This document shows positions 36,981 to 45,965 of a DNA stretch of 64,000 nucleotides, piece after piece (position 1 is the first letter of the stretch; the number at the start of each line of letters is the position of its first letter). Under the pieces are notes generated by a model. It searched no databases, had not been told where the DNA came from, and saw only the letters and a list, made by a program, of their open reading frames with translations. This DNA is from JBBROS01 sp965213855 (GTDB lineage Bacteria > Pseudomonadota > Alphaproteobacteria > Acetobacterales > Acetobacteraceae). Position numbers and translations under genes: made by a program. The stretch spans positions 806,001 to 870,000 of the forward strand of contig CBDCAA010000011.1 of assembly GCA_965213855.1 (NCBI GenBank), given 5' to 3'.

Positions 36981-38732
36981 ATGAACGTCGAACGGAGCCT
37001 CACCGGCCGCCGCTGGCTCGTCCGGCAAACCGAGGACCGGGTCGGACTCGGCATCGCCCAGCGGCTGGACGTGCCCGAGGTCGTCGGCCGGCTGCTCGCC
37101 GCCCGCGGCATCGGCCTGGACGATGCCGCCCACTTCCTGGCCCCCACCCTGCGTGCCCTGCTGCCGGACCCGTCGGTGCTGGCCGATATGGATGTGGCGG
37201 CCGAGCGCCTGGCCCGGGCCGTCCGGCGTGCCGAGACCGTCGGCGTGTTCGGCGACTACGACGTGGACGGCGCCTGCAGCGCGGCCGTGGTCGCGCATAC
37301 GCTGCGCCTGCTGGGCTGCACCGTGCTGACCCACGTGCCGGACCGGCACCTCGAGGGCTACGGGCCGAACGCGCCGGCGCTGCGCGGGCTGGCGGGGCGC
37401 GGGGCCACGCTGATCGTCTGCGTCGATTGCGGCACCGCGGCCGGCCACGCCCTGTCGGCGGTCGCGGGCCTGGCCGACGTGCTCGTGCTCGACCACCACG
37501 TGGCCGAGGGCCCGCCGCCGCCTGTGTTCGCGACCGTCAATCCGAACCGATTGGATTGCGGCAGCGGGCTCAATGGCCTGTGTGCCGCAGGCGTGGCCTT
37601 TTTGGCCGCCGTAGCGACGGTGCGCGTGCTGCGCCGCGGCGGCTGGTTCGCGGCCCGGGCCGAACCCGACCTGCGCGATCTTCTCGATCTCGTGGCGCTC
37701 GCGACCGTGTGCGACGTCATGCCGCTCACCGGGCTGAACCGCGCGCTGGTCGTGCAGGGCCTGCGCGTGATGGCCCGGCGCGACCGGGTCGGTCTGGCGG
37801 CCCTGCTCGAGGCTGCGGCGATCAAGGCGGCGCCGAGCGCGATGACGTGCGGCTTCGCGCTCGGCCCGCGCATCAACGCCTCGGGACGGATCGGCGATGC
37901 CGGGCTCGGCCTGCGGCTGCTGCTGACGGAGGACGCGGACGAGGCGCGGTCGATCGCGGTGCTGCTGGACGACACGAACAAGCAGCGCCGCGCGGTCGAG
38001 AGCGGGATGATGGACGACGCGCTCGCTCAGGCGGCGGCGTTGGACGAGGCCGGCCACGCGGCCCTGCTGGTGCACGCCGAGGGCTGGCACGCCGGCGTGG
38101 TCGGCATCGTCGCCGGGCGGATCAAGGAGCGGCACAACCGGCCTGCGCTGGCCGGTGCACTATGTGATGGCGTCGTGAAGGGCAGCGCGCGGTCCGTCCC
38201 CGGGGTCGACCTGGGCCGTGCCGTGATGGCGGCGAGGAGCCGCGGCATGCTCCTGACGGGCGGCGGGCACGCGATGGCGGCAGGGTTCAGCGTGGCGATG
38301 GACCAGGTCTCGGCGTTCCAGGACTTTCTCAACGATCGTCTGGCGCATGCGCGCGACCTGCCGCGCGCCGCGGACCTGGCCGTGGAGGGCACCCTCGCAG
38401 TGCCCGGCGCCACGGTGGAGCTGGCGCAGCATCTCGACCGGCTGGCGCCCTTCGGCCACGGCAACGAGGAGCCGGTGTTTGCCTTGGCGCGCGCCCGCGT
38501 GGTCAAGGCCGACCGGATCGGCACCGAGGGCACGACGGTCCGCGCGTGGCTGGAAGGGGAGGGAGGCGGCCCGCGGCTGAAAGCCATCCTGTTCCGCGCC
38601 GCCGGAGGCCCGCTGGCCGAGGCGCTGCTGGAACGCGGCGCGCCGATGCACGTCGCCGGCACGCTCCGTGCCGAGGAGTGGAACGGCGCCACGACCCCAA
38701 GCTTCTTCGTCCGCGACGCCGCGCCCGCTTGA
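36981..38732 (+). CDS. recJ: Single-stranded-DNA-specific exonuclease RecJ
   Basis: A 583-residue 5'-3' exonuclease in recombination and mismatch repair. DHH-family motifs are intact: GVFGDYDVDGACSA near residue 87, a conserved Asp in VCVDCGTAAG, and LVLDHHVAEG near residue 170; the DHHA1 domain (SGRIGDAGLGLRLLL, GGGHAMAAGFS) and the C-terminal OB-like part are complete. The ATG at 36981 is 120 bp after glpX. A tRNA-Glu gene follows 46 bp downstream. Confidence 0.93.
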   Translation: MNVERSLTGRRWLVRQTEDRVGLGIAQRLDVPEVVGRLLAARGIGLDDAAHFLAPTLRALLPDPSVLADMDVAAERLARAVRRAETVGVFGDYDVDGACSAAVVAHTLRLLGCTVLTHVPDRHLEGYGPNAPALRGLAGRGATLIVCVDCGTAAGHALSAVAGLADVLVLDHHVAEGPPPPVFATVNPNRLDCGSGLNGLCAAGVAFLAAVATVRVLRRGGWFAARAEPDLRDLLDLVALATVCDVMPLTGLNRALVVQGLRVMARRDRVGLAALLEAAAIKAAPSAMTCGFALGPRINASGRIGDAGLGLRLLLTEDADEARSIAVLLDDTNKQRRAVESGMMDDALAQAAALDEAGHAALLVHAEGWHAGVVGIVAGRIKERHNRPALAGALCDGVVKGSARSVPGVDLGRAVMAARSRGMLLTGGGHAMAAGFSVAMDQVSAFQDFLNDRLAHARDLPRAADLAVEGTLAVPGATVELAQHLDRLAPFGHGNEEPVFALARARVVKADRIGTEGTTVRAWLEGEGGGPRLKAILFRAAGGPLAEALLERGAPMHVAGTLRAEEWNGATTPSFFVRDAAPA

Positions 38733-38739
38733 CGGGTCC

Positions 38740-38768
38740 TTGACCCGGAGCCACGTCACGGGCTACGC
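38740..38768 (+). promoter_or_regulatory. Possible promoter of tRNA-Glu
   Basis: TTGACC at 38740-38745 and CTACGC at 38763-38768 are 17 bp apart and lie about 10 bp before the mature tRNA 5' end. The -10 match is weak; position and spacing are the main support. Confidence 0.35.
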
Positions 38769-38778
38769 CGCGCCGTCC

Positions 38779-38854
38779 GTCCCGTTCGTCTAGAGGCCTA
38801 GGACACGGCCCTTTCAAGGCTGTAACACGGGTTCGAATCCCGTACGGGGCACCA
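38779..38854 (+). tRNA. tRNA-Glu (anticodon UUC)
   Basis: A 76-nt cloverleaf. The acceptor stem GTCCCGT pairs with ACGGGGC (one G-T pair). The anticodon loop CTTTCAA gives anticodon UUC, flanked by CGGCC/GGCTG (one G-T pair). The T arm has CACGGGTTCGAATCCCGT. The 3' CCA is encoded (38852-38854). It lies after recJ on the same strand. Confidence 0.95.
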
Positions 38855-39016
38855 GGCGACACGGCCGGCCTGCTCTGGTTCGCAATCGCCGCCGTGGCCC
38901 GATCTCTCCTCATCCCGGCGTTTCCTTATTACGACTCGTTGCGAACGAACGTCTGCAATTGGCGTTGAACGCGATGCATGCTGCCGAACAGCATCGATGA
39001 CGTAGAGGAGAGCGAC

Positions 39017-39229
39017 ATGACACGAAGCCTTATGATTACCCTGGCCCTGGGCCTTGCCGTCTGTGCCTGTGGACCCCAGCGGCCCGCGATCGACCCGGCG
39101 CTCTCGAGCGGCGTTACGTCGTCCAACGGTGGCGGCATGCGGCAGACGGGCGCGATCCCAAGCGTCAGCGTCGGGCCGAATGGTGCGACGACGTCGCGTG
39201 TGCCGAGCAGCGCCGGCGCGGCATACTAA
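39017..39229 (+). CDS. Small putative lipoprotein
   Basis: A 70-residue protein with a lipoprotein-like signal (MTRSLMITLALGLAVCACG) and two possible lipidated Cys residues. The mature part is Ser/Gly/Pro rich and probably disordered. The ATG at 39017 has GAGGAG 7 bases upstream; an in-frame start at 38978 would add 13 acidic residues and disturb the signal. No relative recognised. A strong hairpin follows 20 bp after the stop. Confidence 0.72.
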   Translation: MTRSLMITLALGLAVCACGPQRPAIDPALSSGVTSSNGGGMRQTGAIPSVSVGPNGATTSRVPSSAGAAY

Positions 39230-39249
39230 CGGGTCAGGCACGCCTGCAG

Positions 39250-39278
39250 GGGTGGGATGCCGGCGGGGCATCCCACCC
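39250..39278. terminator. Perfect 12-bp stem hairpin between convergent genes
   Basis: Arms GGGTGGGATGCC (39250-39261) and GGCATCCCACCC (39267-39278) around a 5-base loop. It lies between the stops of the small lipoprotein and the convergent cyclase, and so suits a two-way terminator, although no T run follows. Confidence 0.6.
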
Positions 39279-39294
39279 TGACAGCCCTCTCGCG

Positions 39295-40083
39295 CTACCC
39301 TGGCAGGATCGCGACGGCCCGGGTCCATCCGGCGGATCCCTGGTGGACCTTGACCGGGAAGCAGGCAATCTCGAAGCCGCTTGACGGCAAAGCTTCGAGA
39401 TTGTGCAGCTTCTCGATCTGCGAGTACCCGATCTCCCGCCCGGCGCGGTGGCCCTCCCAGATCAGCGACACGTCTCCGGACGCCTGCACCTTGCGCCGCG
39501 TGGAGGAGAACGGGGCGTCCCAGCTCCAGGCGTCCGTGCCGACCACCCGCACACCCTGGTCCAGCAGCCATAGGGTGGCCGCCTTGCCGACACCGCAGCC
39601 GGTGTCGACGTAGTCGCCCTCGCCATACCGCACGCCCGCGTTCGTGTTGATCACGACGATCTCCAGCGGGCTCAACCGGTGGCCGATCTTGCGCAGCTCG
39701 GCTTCCAGGTCAGACGGTTGCAGGACGGCGCCATCGTCGTAGTGGCGGCAATCGAGCTTGACCGCGGGCTGGAAGAACCATTCGAGCGGAAGCGCGTCGA
39801 TGCGGGGCGAGGGTTCGCCGCCGGGTATGAGCGCGTGGTTGGACGAAGAGAAGTAATGATACGGCGCGTCGACATGGGTGCCGTTATGGGTCGAGATGGT
39901 GCAGCGCTCGATGGCAGCATATTCGCCGCCGGGGAGGGCGGAGACGGGGACGCCGAAGTATTCGGCCATGGCCGGGGCGGTGGCGTGGTGGTCGAGATAG
40001 GCGATCTCGGGGAGCATATGCGGGGGATCGCTGGCGATACCCGCCTGGAGCGGGACGGAGATGTCGATGAACCGTCTTGCCAT
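39295..40083 (-). CDS. Cyclase-family metal hydrolase (kynurenine formamidase-like)
   Basis: A 262-residue member of the cyclase / KynB-like family (PF04199). The metal motif HxGTHxDxPxH is visible as THNGTHVDAPYH, with further conserved parts INTNAGVRYGEGDY and DTGCGVGKAA, and GTDAWSWDAP near the C-terminus. Such proteins hydrolyse amides such as N-formylkynurenine or isatin; the substrate here is unknown. The ATG at 40083 is the family N-terminus (ARRFIDISVPLQAGI). It is divergent from an MFS pump gene 48 bp away; the two may share control. Confidence 0.87.
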   Translation of the reverse strand: MARRFIDISVPLQAGIASDPPHMLPEIAYLDHHATAPAMAEYFGVPVSALPGGEYAAIERCTISTHNGTHVDAPYHYFSSSNHALIPGGEPSPRIDALPLEWFFQPAVKLDCRHYDDGAVLQPSDLEAELRKIGHRLSPLEIVVINTNAGVRYGEGDYVDTGCGVGKAATLWLLDQGVRVVGTDAWSWDAPFSSTRRKVQASGDVSLIWEGHRAGREIGYSQIEKLHNLEALPSSGFEIACFPVKVHQGSAGWTRAVAILPG

Positions 40084-40131
40084 GTGCGCGCGTCCCCTGT
40101 CCGTTGCGGGGAAGCATAATCCGGGACAGCC

Positions 40132-41385
40132 ATGACCGATCAAGCCATCGCGGAAGGGGCCGATGCCGGGGCGCGGTATTGGCGGCGCAACCTGGCGGTC
40201 TGCATCTTCGGCTCGTTCACCACCATCGTTGCGATGACGCTGCTGCTGCCGTTCCTGCCGCTGTATGTGGAGGAGCTCGGGGTTTCGGACCACGCGGCGG
40301 TCGTGCAGTGGTCCGGCGTGGCGTTCGGCGCGACGTTCTTCACCGCGGCCCTGGTCGCGCCGTTGTGGGGCCGGCTGGCGGACCAGTATGGCCGCAAGCT
40401 GATGCTGATCCGCGCGAGCCTGGGCATGGCGATCGCGATGTCGTTGATCGGCATGGTCCATGACGTCTACCAGCTTGTCGGGCTGCGGCTGCTTGCGGGG
40501 CTGCTGGGTGGGTATGCCTCGGGTTCCTACGTGCTGGTGGCGACGCAGACGCCGAAGGCGCGGACCGGCTGGGCGTTGGGCATGCTCAGCTCCGGCATCA
40601 TGGCCGGACAGCTCGCCGGGCCGTTGCTGGGCGGGGTGCTGCCGCCGCTGATCGGCATCCGCGCAACCTTTCTCGGCGCGGGCGCCGTCATCTTCGTCGC
40701 GTTCCTGGCGACGACCTTCCTGATCCGCGAGGAGAAGCGGGCGCCCGGTGATCGGACGAAGAAGCAGCGGGGCGGCTTCGCGGCGGTGCCCAACAAGGGG
40801 CCGTTGCTGGCGATGCTTGCCACGGGCCTGCTGCTGATGGTCGCGAACATGTCGATCGAGCCGATCATCACCGTCTATGTCGCGCAGCTCGTGGCCGACC
40901 CGGCGCAGGTGACGCAGATGGCGGGCGTCGTCATGGCCGCCGGCGCGTTCGGCAGCATCGTGTCGGCGTCGCGGCTCGGCAAGCTTGCCGACCGGATCGG
41001 GCACTGGACGGTGATCATCTTCTGCCTGGCGGGATCGTCGGTGCTGCTGGTGCCGCAGGCCTTCGTGACCTCCGGCTGGCAGCTGGTGGGCTTGCGGTTC
41101 CTGATGGGCCTGTCGTTGGGCGGCCTGCTGCCGTGCGTCGCCAGCGTGATCCGCCACAGCGTGCCGGACCGGGTGGCCGGGACGATGCTGGGCTACTCGA
41201 CGTCGTCGCAATATGCCGGGCAGGTGGCCGGTCCGCTGCTCGGCGGATTTGTGGGCGGCCACTCGGGCATGCGCGCCGTGTTTCTCGGCACGGCGGTGCT
41301 GATGGCGGCCGGCGCGGCGTTCGACTGGGCCGTGAAGCCGGCGCGGCCGGACGCTCCGCCGTCAAGAGCCACCTCGAACGGGTGA
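40132..41385 (+). CDS. MFS multidrug-type efflux transporter
   Basis: A 417-residue transporter with about 12 membrane helices in two halves. The loop between helices 2 and 3 carries the MFS motif GRLADQYGRK, with a second copy in GKLADRIGHW. Similarity to the MdtG/TetA branch of drug exporters is suggested by the LLLPFLPLYVEELGV start. It is divergent from the cyclase gene, so it might export that enzyme's substrate or product (inference). Confidence 0.85.
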   Translation: MTDQAIAEGADAGARYWRRNLAVCIFGSFTTIVAMTLLLPFLPLYVEELGVSDHAAVVQWSGVAFGATFFTAALVAPLWGRLADQYGRKLMLIRASLGMAIAMSLIGMVHDVYQLVGLRLLAGLLGGYASGSYVLVATQTPKARTGWALGMLSSGIMAGQLAGPLLGGVLPPLIGIRATFLGAGAVIFVAFLATTFLIREEKRAPGDRTKKQRGGFAAVPNKGPLLAMLATGLLLMVANMSIEPIITVYVAQLVADPAQVTQMAGVVMAAGAFGSIVSASRLGKLADRIGHWTVIIFCLAGSSVLLVPQAFVTSGWQLVGLRFLMGLSLGGLLPCVASVIRHSVPDRVAGTMLGYSTSSQYAGQVAGPLLGGFVGGHSGMRAVFLGTAVLMAAGAAFDWAVKPARPDAPPSRATSNG

Positions 41386-41412
41386 GCCTATTTCGCCTGG
41401 CCGGCGCACCGA

Positions 41413-44400
41413 CTATGCGGCAATAGCGCCAGTCTGGAATGCCACAAGCCGGGCGTAGGCGCCGTTCGCGTGAAGCAGTTCGGCGTGGCTGCCGGCTTCC
41501 ACGATCCGCCCCGCTTCCATGACGACGATCTGATCGGCCCGCCGGATCGTGCTCAGCCGGTGCGCCACGATGATCGAGGTGCGGTCCGCCATCAACTCCT
41601 CGAGCGCGGTCCGGATCTGTTGCTCGCTGACGGTGTCCAGGTGCGACGTTGCCTCGTCCAGGATCAGGATCGGCGAGTCCTTCAGGAACGCCCGGGCGAT
41701 CGCGACCCGTTGCCGCTGCCCGCCCGACAGCTGCACGCCGCGCTCGCCCACCCGGGTCTGCAGCCCGTCCGGCAGCGCCTCGACGAAGCCGCTGAGCGCG
41801 GCCCGCTCCAAGGCGAGACGAACGTCGGCGTCGGAGACGTCGCGCCCTGAAAGGCGGATGTTCGCCTCCAGCGTATCGTTGAACAGGTACGTGTCTTGCG
41901 CCACCAGCGCGATGTGCTGGCGCAGCGACTCCAGGCTGAGCTGTCGCAGGTCGATCCCGCCCAGGGTCACGCGGCCGGCGCCTGGATCCCAGAAGCGCAG
42001 CAGCAGGTTGGCGACGGTCGACTTGCCGGCCCCCGAGCCGCCGACGAGGGCGACGGTGCTGCCAGGCCGGATGGCAAACGACACGTCGTCGAGGGCGGGT
42101 GCGGTGCGTCCCGGATAGGTGAAGCGCACCGACTTGAACCGGATCTCCGGTGCGTTCGGCATTGGCAGCCGGCCGTCGGCGATCGGTTCGGGCTCGCTTT
42201 CGACCACATGGAGCCGGCGCGTCGAGGCAATCGTGTCGGCAAGCTGCCGGCTGGCCTGGGCGATCTCGGCCACGGGCAGGAACCCGGCGACCGCGACCAG
42301 CACCGCGAGCGGCAGCCACTCATGGGCGAACCAGCCCCGGCCGGATAGCACGGCGCCGAGCCCGGCGACGGCGAGCCCACCGAGACCTGTCGCGACGTCG
42401 AACCCGGCCGCTTGCCGGGCCAGGTCGTCGAGCAGCACGGCGCGCTTGGCCTGGTAGGTGGCGATGTCGCCCAGGAACGCGGCGCGGCGGCGCGGCAGGG
42501 CTTGGAACGCAGTCAGTTCGGCGAGGCCCTGGATCGTCTCGGTCAGGTGCGCGCCCAGCAGCCCGAGCGCGCCCCGCGCGTCCCCGGCGAGGCGGTCGAT
42601 CGTGCCGCGGGCGAATACCGGCGCCAGGCCGGCCCAGAGCAGGAACGGCAGCAGCACCGCCGCGAGCGGCCAAGCGAGCCAGGCGAGCACGCCTAGCACC
42701 GCGGCCGGGATCAGTACGGCGACGACGGCCGGGGCGACGGTGTGGGCGTAGAAATACTCGACCGTCTCCACGTCCTGCGTCGCGAGCGCGACCAGGTCGC
42801 CGGAGCGGCGCCGCAACAGGTAGGCCGGGGCGAGCCGCTCCAGCTTCGCGAACAGCGCGATCCGCATCTCCGCGAGCAGCCGATAGGCCACGTCGTGCGC
42901 CAGCCAGGATTCGAGCCAGTGCAGCGTGGCAGCGACAGGCGCCGTGATCAGCAGCGCGATCAACAGCCAAAATGTCGGCCGGCCGGACGTGATGGCGGCC
43001 ACGACCAGCGCACCCAGGACGCTGACGCCGATAAAGCCGACGACCCGGCCCACGCCGCACAGGATCGTCAGCAGCAGCTTCACCCGCCAGGGCAGGATGT
43101 GCCGCAGCAGGCTGCGCAGCGTCTCGCCCCAACCGACGGATGCCGCGTCCTCGGCCAGCGGCCGGATGTCGGGGCCGCTGGCGCCGCCGGCTGCGGCGGC
43201 GGGCCGGTCCGCCGCGAGCCGCCCGGTGCCGCTGCCGAGCTGCGGGCCCATCAGACGGCGATAGGGGCCAGGCCGGGCGATCAGCTCGGCATGCGTCCCG
43301 CTCTCGACGACGGCGCCCTGGTCGAGCACGAGGATGCGATCGGCCCCGATCACGCTCGACAGGCGGTGCGCCAGGATCAGGGTCGTGCGCCCCTGCATGA
43401 GCCGGTCCAGCGCCTGCTGGATGAGGCTTTCGTTCTCCGCGTCGACCGACGACAGCGCCTCGTCGAGCAGCAGGATCGGCGCGTCGCGCAGCAGCGCCCG
43501 GGCGATCGCGATCCGTTGCCGCTGGCCGCCGGACAGGGTCGCCCCGCGCTCGCCGATGCGGGTGGCGTAGCCGTCCGGAAGGGCGGTGATGAAGCCGTCG
43601 GCATTGGCGGCGCGGGCCGCGGCGACCATGTCGGCGTCGCTCGCGCCGGGGCGGCCGAGCCGCAGGTTGTCGGCGACGGAGCCGTCGAACAGCGTCGTGT
43701 CCTGGGCGACGATCGCGACCATTCCCGCGAGCTGGTCGGGGTCGAGCGTGCGGATGTCGTGTCCACCGATGCGGACGACGCCGGCCAGCGGATCGTGATG
43801 GCGGAGCAGCAGGCGAAGGATGGTCGACTTGCCGGCGCCACTGGGCCCGACGACGCCGACCGTCTCGCCGGGCGCGACTGTGAAGCTGAGGCCTGCATGG
43901 GCCGCGCCGCGTCGGCCCGGGTAGCTGAAGCCGACGTCCTCGAAGACGATGCCGGTGCCAAGTTCGGCGACGCGCACCGAGCCGGCCGGGGGCGCGCCGC
44001 CCGTCGCATCCAGCAGCGAACCGATGCCGCGTGCCGCGGATTGTCCGGTCATGCCCTGATGCAACACCTGGCGCAGGTCGCGCAGCGGCCGGAACACCTC
44101 CGTGCCAGCTATCAGAACGATCAGCAGCCCCTCGACGCTCATCTCGCCATGGCCGACGCGCCAGGCGCCGAGTGCGATGGCTGCCGCCGCGCCGAGCGCG
44201 GTCCCGAGATCGGTGAAGAACCGCGTCAGCAGGCCGAGTGCGAGGACCCAGAACGTGCTGCCCGATAGGGCCCGGGCGCGCGCTGCGAGCCGCTCGGCGA
44301 AGGCCGCGCTCTGACCGAACGCCTTCAACGTCGGCAGACCCTGCAGCGCGTCGAGGAACTCGGCGCCGAACGCCTTGAAGGCGACCTGCCGGGCCGTGGC

Positions 44401-44949
44401 CGCGCGCTTGTCGGCATTGTGGACCAGCATGGGCAACAACAGCGTGCCGATGGCGGCGGCCAGCAGGACGGAGGCGGTGGGCACGTCCCACCAGGCGAGC
44501 ACGGCGAAGATCATCAGCGGGGCGCAGGCGGCGATGACCAGCTGCGGCAAGTAGGCGCCGAAGAAGACCTGCAGCTGCTCGACCCCGTCGATCACGGCGA
44601 GCATGACGCCGCCAGTCCGCTCCGCCCCGAACCAGGCTGGGCCGAGGGCGGCGATGCAGTCGAATAGTCTTGCGCGCAAGATGGCCTGCACGCGCGCCGC
44701 CGTCGCCTGCGCCAGCACCGTCCGGCGATGGTCCAGCGCCGCACGGAGCACGATGCAGGCGGCCGTCTCCAGCGCAGCCAGCCCGATCGCGCCAGCAGGT
44801 GCGCCGGCGAAGGCCAGGGCCAGCAGGCGGGCCAGGAACACGAAGCGCAGCAGCCCGGCGGCCATCGCCAGCAGGCCGAGCCCGACGGCGCCCGCGATCC
44901 GGGCGCGCAACCCCGCCGTCAACGCCCAAAGCCGCCGGTCGAAATACAT
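41413..44949 (-). CDS. Fused double ABC exporter (CydD-CydC-like)
   Basis: 1178 residues containing two full exporter halves. Half 1: membrane domain about 1-320, NBD with Walker A GPSGAGKST, signature LSGGQRQR and Walker B ILLLDEAL. Half 2: membrane domain about 645-920, NBD with GGSGAGKST, LSGGQRQR and ILILDEAT. Both ATP sites look intact. The length matches CydD plus CydC (about 590 + 575 in E. coli), which export cysteine and glutathione for cytochrome bd assembly, and the AYLLRRRSGDLV region is CydC-like. Function by similarity only; no cydAB in the window. It is divergent from a LysR gene. Confidence 0.82.
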   Translation of the reverse strand: MYFDRRLWALTAGLRARIAGAVGLGLLAMAAGLLRFVFLARLLALAFAGAPAGAIGLAALETAACIVLRAALDHRRTVLAQATAARVQAILRARLFDCIAALGPAWFGAERTGGVMLAVIDGVEQLQVFFGAYLPQLVIAACAPLMIFAVLAWWDVPTASVLLAAAIGTLLLPMLVHNADKRAATARQVAFKAFGAEFLDALQGLPTLKAFGQSAAFAERLAARARALSGSTFWVLALGLLTRFFTDLGTALGAAAAIALGAWRVGHGEMSVEGLLIVLIAGTEVFRPLRDLRQVLHQGMTGQSAARGIGSLLDATGGAPPAGSVRVAELGTGIVFEDVGFSYPGRRGAAHAGLSFTVAPGETVGVVGPSGAGKSTILRLLLRHHDPLAGVVRIGGHDIRTLDPDQLAGMVAIVAQDTTLFDGSVADNLRLGRPGASDADMVAAARAANADGFITALPDGYATRIGERGATLSGGQRQRIAIARALLRDAPILLLDEALSSVDAENESLIQQALDRLMQGRTTLILAHRLSSVIGADRILVLDQGAVVESGTHAELIARPGPYRRLMGPQLGSGTGRLAADRPAAAAGGASGPDIRPLAEDAASVGWGETLRSLLRHILPWRVKLLLTILCGVGRVVGFIGVSVLGALVVAAITSGRPTFWLLIALLITAPVAATLHWLESWLAHDVAYRLLAEMRIALFAKLERLAPAYLLRRRSGDLVALATQDVETVEYFYAHTVAPAVVAVLIPAAVLGVLAWLAWPLAAVLLPFLLWAGLAPVFARGTIDRLAGDARGALGLLGAHLTETIQGLAELTAFQALPRRRAAFLGDIATYQAKRAVLLDDLARQAAGFDVATGLGGLAVAGLGAVLSGRGWFAHEWLPLAVLVAVAGFLPVAEIAQASRQLADTIASTRRLHVVESEPEPIADGRLPMPNAPEIRFKSVRFTYPGRTAPALDDVSFAIRPGSTVALVGGSGAGKSTVANLLLRFWDPGAGRVTLGGIDLRQLSLESLRQHIALVAQDTYLFNDTLEANIRLSGRDVSDADVRLALERAALSGFVEALPDGLQTRVGERGVQLSGGQRQRVAIARAFLKDSPILILDEATSHLDTVSEQQIRTALEELMADRTSIIVAHRLSTIRRADQIVVMEAGRIVEAGSHAELLHANGAYARLVAFQTGAIAA

Positions 44950-45014
44950 CCCTGCGCACTCCTGTGAACGCGCCGAATCTCGACGATGTGCACAGCGATG
45001 TCGAAAGATGGTTT

Positions 45015-45030
45015 CTCAACGCGTGTTGAG
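45015..45030. promoter_or_regulatory. Inverted repeat, candidate LysR-regulator operator
   Basis: CTCAAC-N4-GTTGAG lies in the 98-bp gap between the divergent fused ABC exporter and LysR genes, 18 bp before the LysR ATG. LysR-type proteins usually bind T-N11-A sites in such gaps; here the T and A are 12 apart. It could control both directions. Confidence 0.5.
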
Positions 45031-45047
45031 CGATCTAGGATAATTTG

Positions 45048-45965
45048 ATGCGCGACCGCCTGTCCTCGCTCCCGCCTTTGCCATCGCTCCGGGCCTTCGA
45101 GGCGGTGGCGCGGCTGGGCAGCTTCGCCGATGCGGCGGCCGAGCTGGGTGTGTCGACCAGTGCCGTAAGCCATCAGATCCGCGGCCTGGAAGACGCGCTC
45201 GGCACGCGCCTGCTGGACCGCCGCACCGGCCCGGGCGGCGCCTCGGTCACGCCGCCCGGGACGCGGCTGTTGTCGGCGACGGTTACGGCCCTCGATGTGT
45301 TGCGGGACGCCTGTGCCGATATCCGCACCGAGCGCCGGCGGCTGACCGTGTCGGCCAACGCGCCATTCTCGGCCATGTGGCTCGCGCAACGCCTGGCCGA
45401 GTTCTCCGCCCGACATCCGGGTGTTGCGATCAATGCCGTCGTCCAGGAAAAGGAGCCGGACCTCGCTCGTGACGCTATCGATCTTGCGGTCGTCAACGTG
45501 AAGCGGCGGGCCGTACAGCCGGATGACACCGTGCTGCTGCAGGAAGAGGTGTTCCCGGTGTGCAGCCCGGCGCTGCTGCCGTTCGCATCGACGAACGTGT
45601 GCCGCTGCCGGCTGCTGCAGGAGGCGCATGAGGACAGCCTGGAGATCGATTGGAGGAGCTGGTCGGCGGAGTTCGGCCTGCCCGACGACTTCGAGTCGAA
45701 GATCGTGCGCTACAGCAGCTTCACCCAGGTGATCGGCGCGGCCGTCGGGGGCGCCGGTCTGGCGCTTGGCCGCTTGCCGCTGATCGCGCCGGAGCTCGAC
45801 AGCGGGCGACTGGTGCGGCTGCGTCCGGATCTGTCGCGGGCGGCCTCCTGGTGCTTCGTGCTGCGCCGCGCGCCGCGAGGGCATCCCATGTTGGCAGCGC
45901 TGATCGCCTTCCTACGTGACCAGGCAGGACAGGGACAGGCCGGCCCGGCTGCGCACCATGCCTGA
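45048..45965 (+). CDS. LysR-family transcriptional regulator (GcvA-like)
   Basis: A 305-residue regulator. N-terminal winged helix: LPSLRAFEAVARLGSFADAAAELGVSTSAVSHQIRGLE, the standard LysR pattern. The inducer domain (about residues 93-300) has SANAPFSAMWLAQRL, common in GcvA-like proteins. The ATG at 45048 has AGGA 7 bases upstream. It is divergent from the ABC exporter and overlaps the next flavoprotein gene by 8 bp, so those are the likeliest targets. Confidence 0.88.
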   Translation: MRDRLSSLPPLPSLRAFEAVARLGSFADAAAELGVSTSAVSHQIRGLEDALGTRLLDRRTGPGGASVTPPGTRLLSATVTALDVLRDACADIRTERRRLTVSANAPFSAMWLAQRLAEFSARHPGVAINAVVQEKEPDLARDAIDLAVVNVKRRAVQPDDTVLLQEEVFPVCSPALLPFASTNVCRCRLLQEAHEDSLEIDWRSWSAEFGLPDDFESKIVRYSSFTQVIGAAVGGAGLALGRLPLIAPELDSGRLVRLRPDLSRAASWCFVLRRAPRGHPMLAALIAFLRDQAGQGQAGPAAHHA

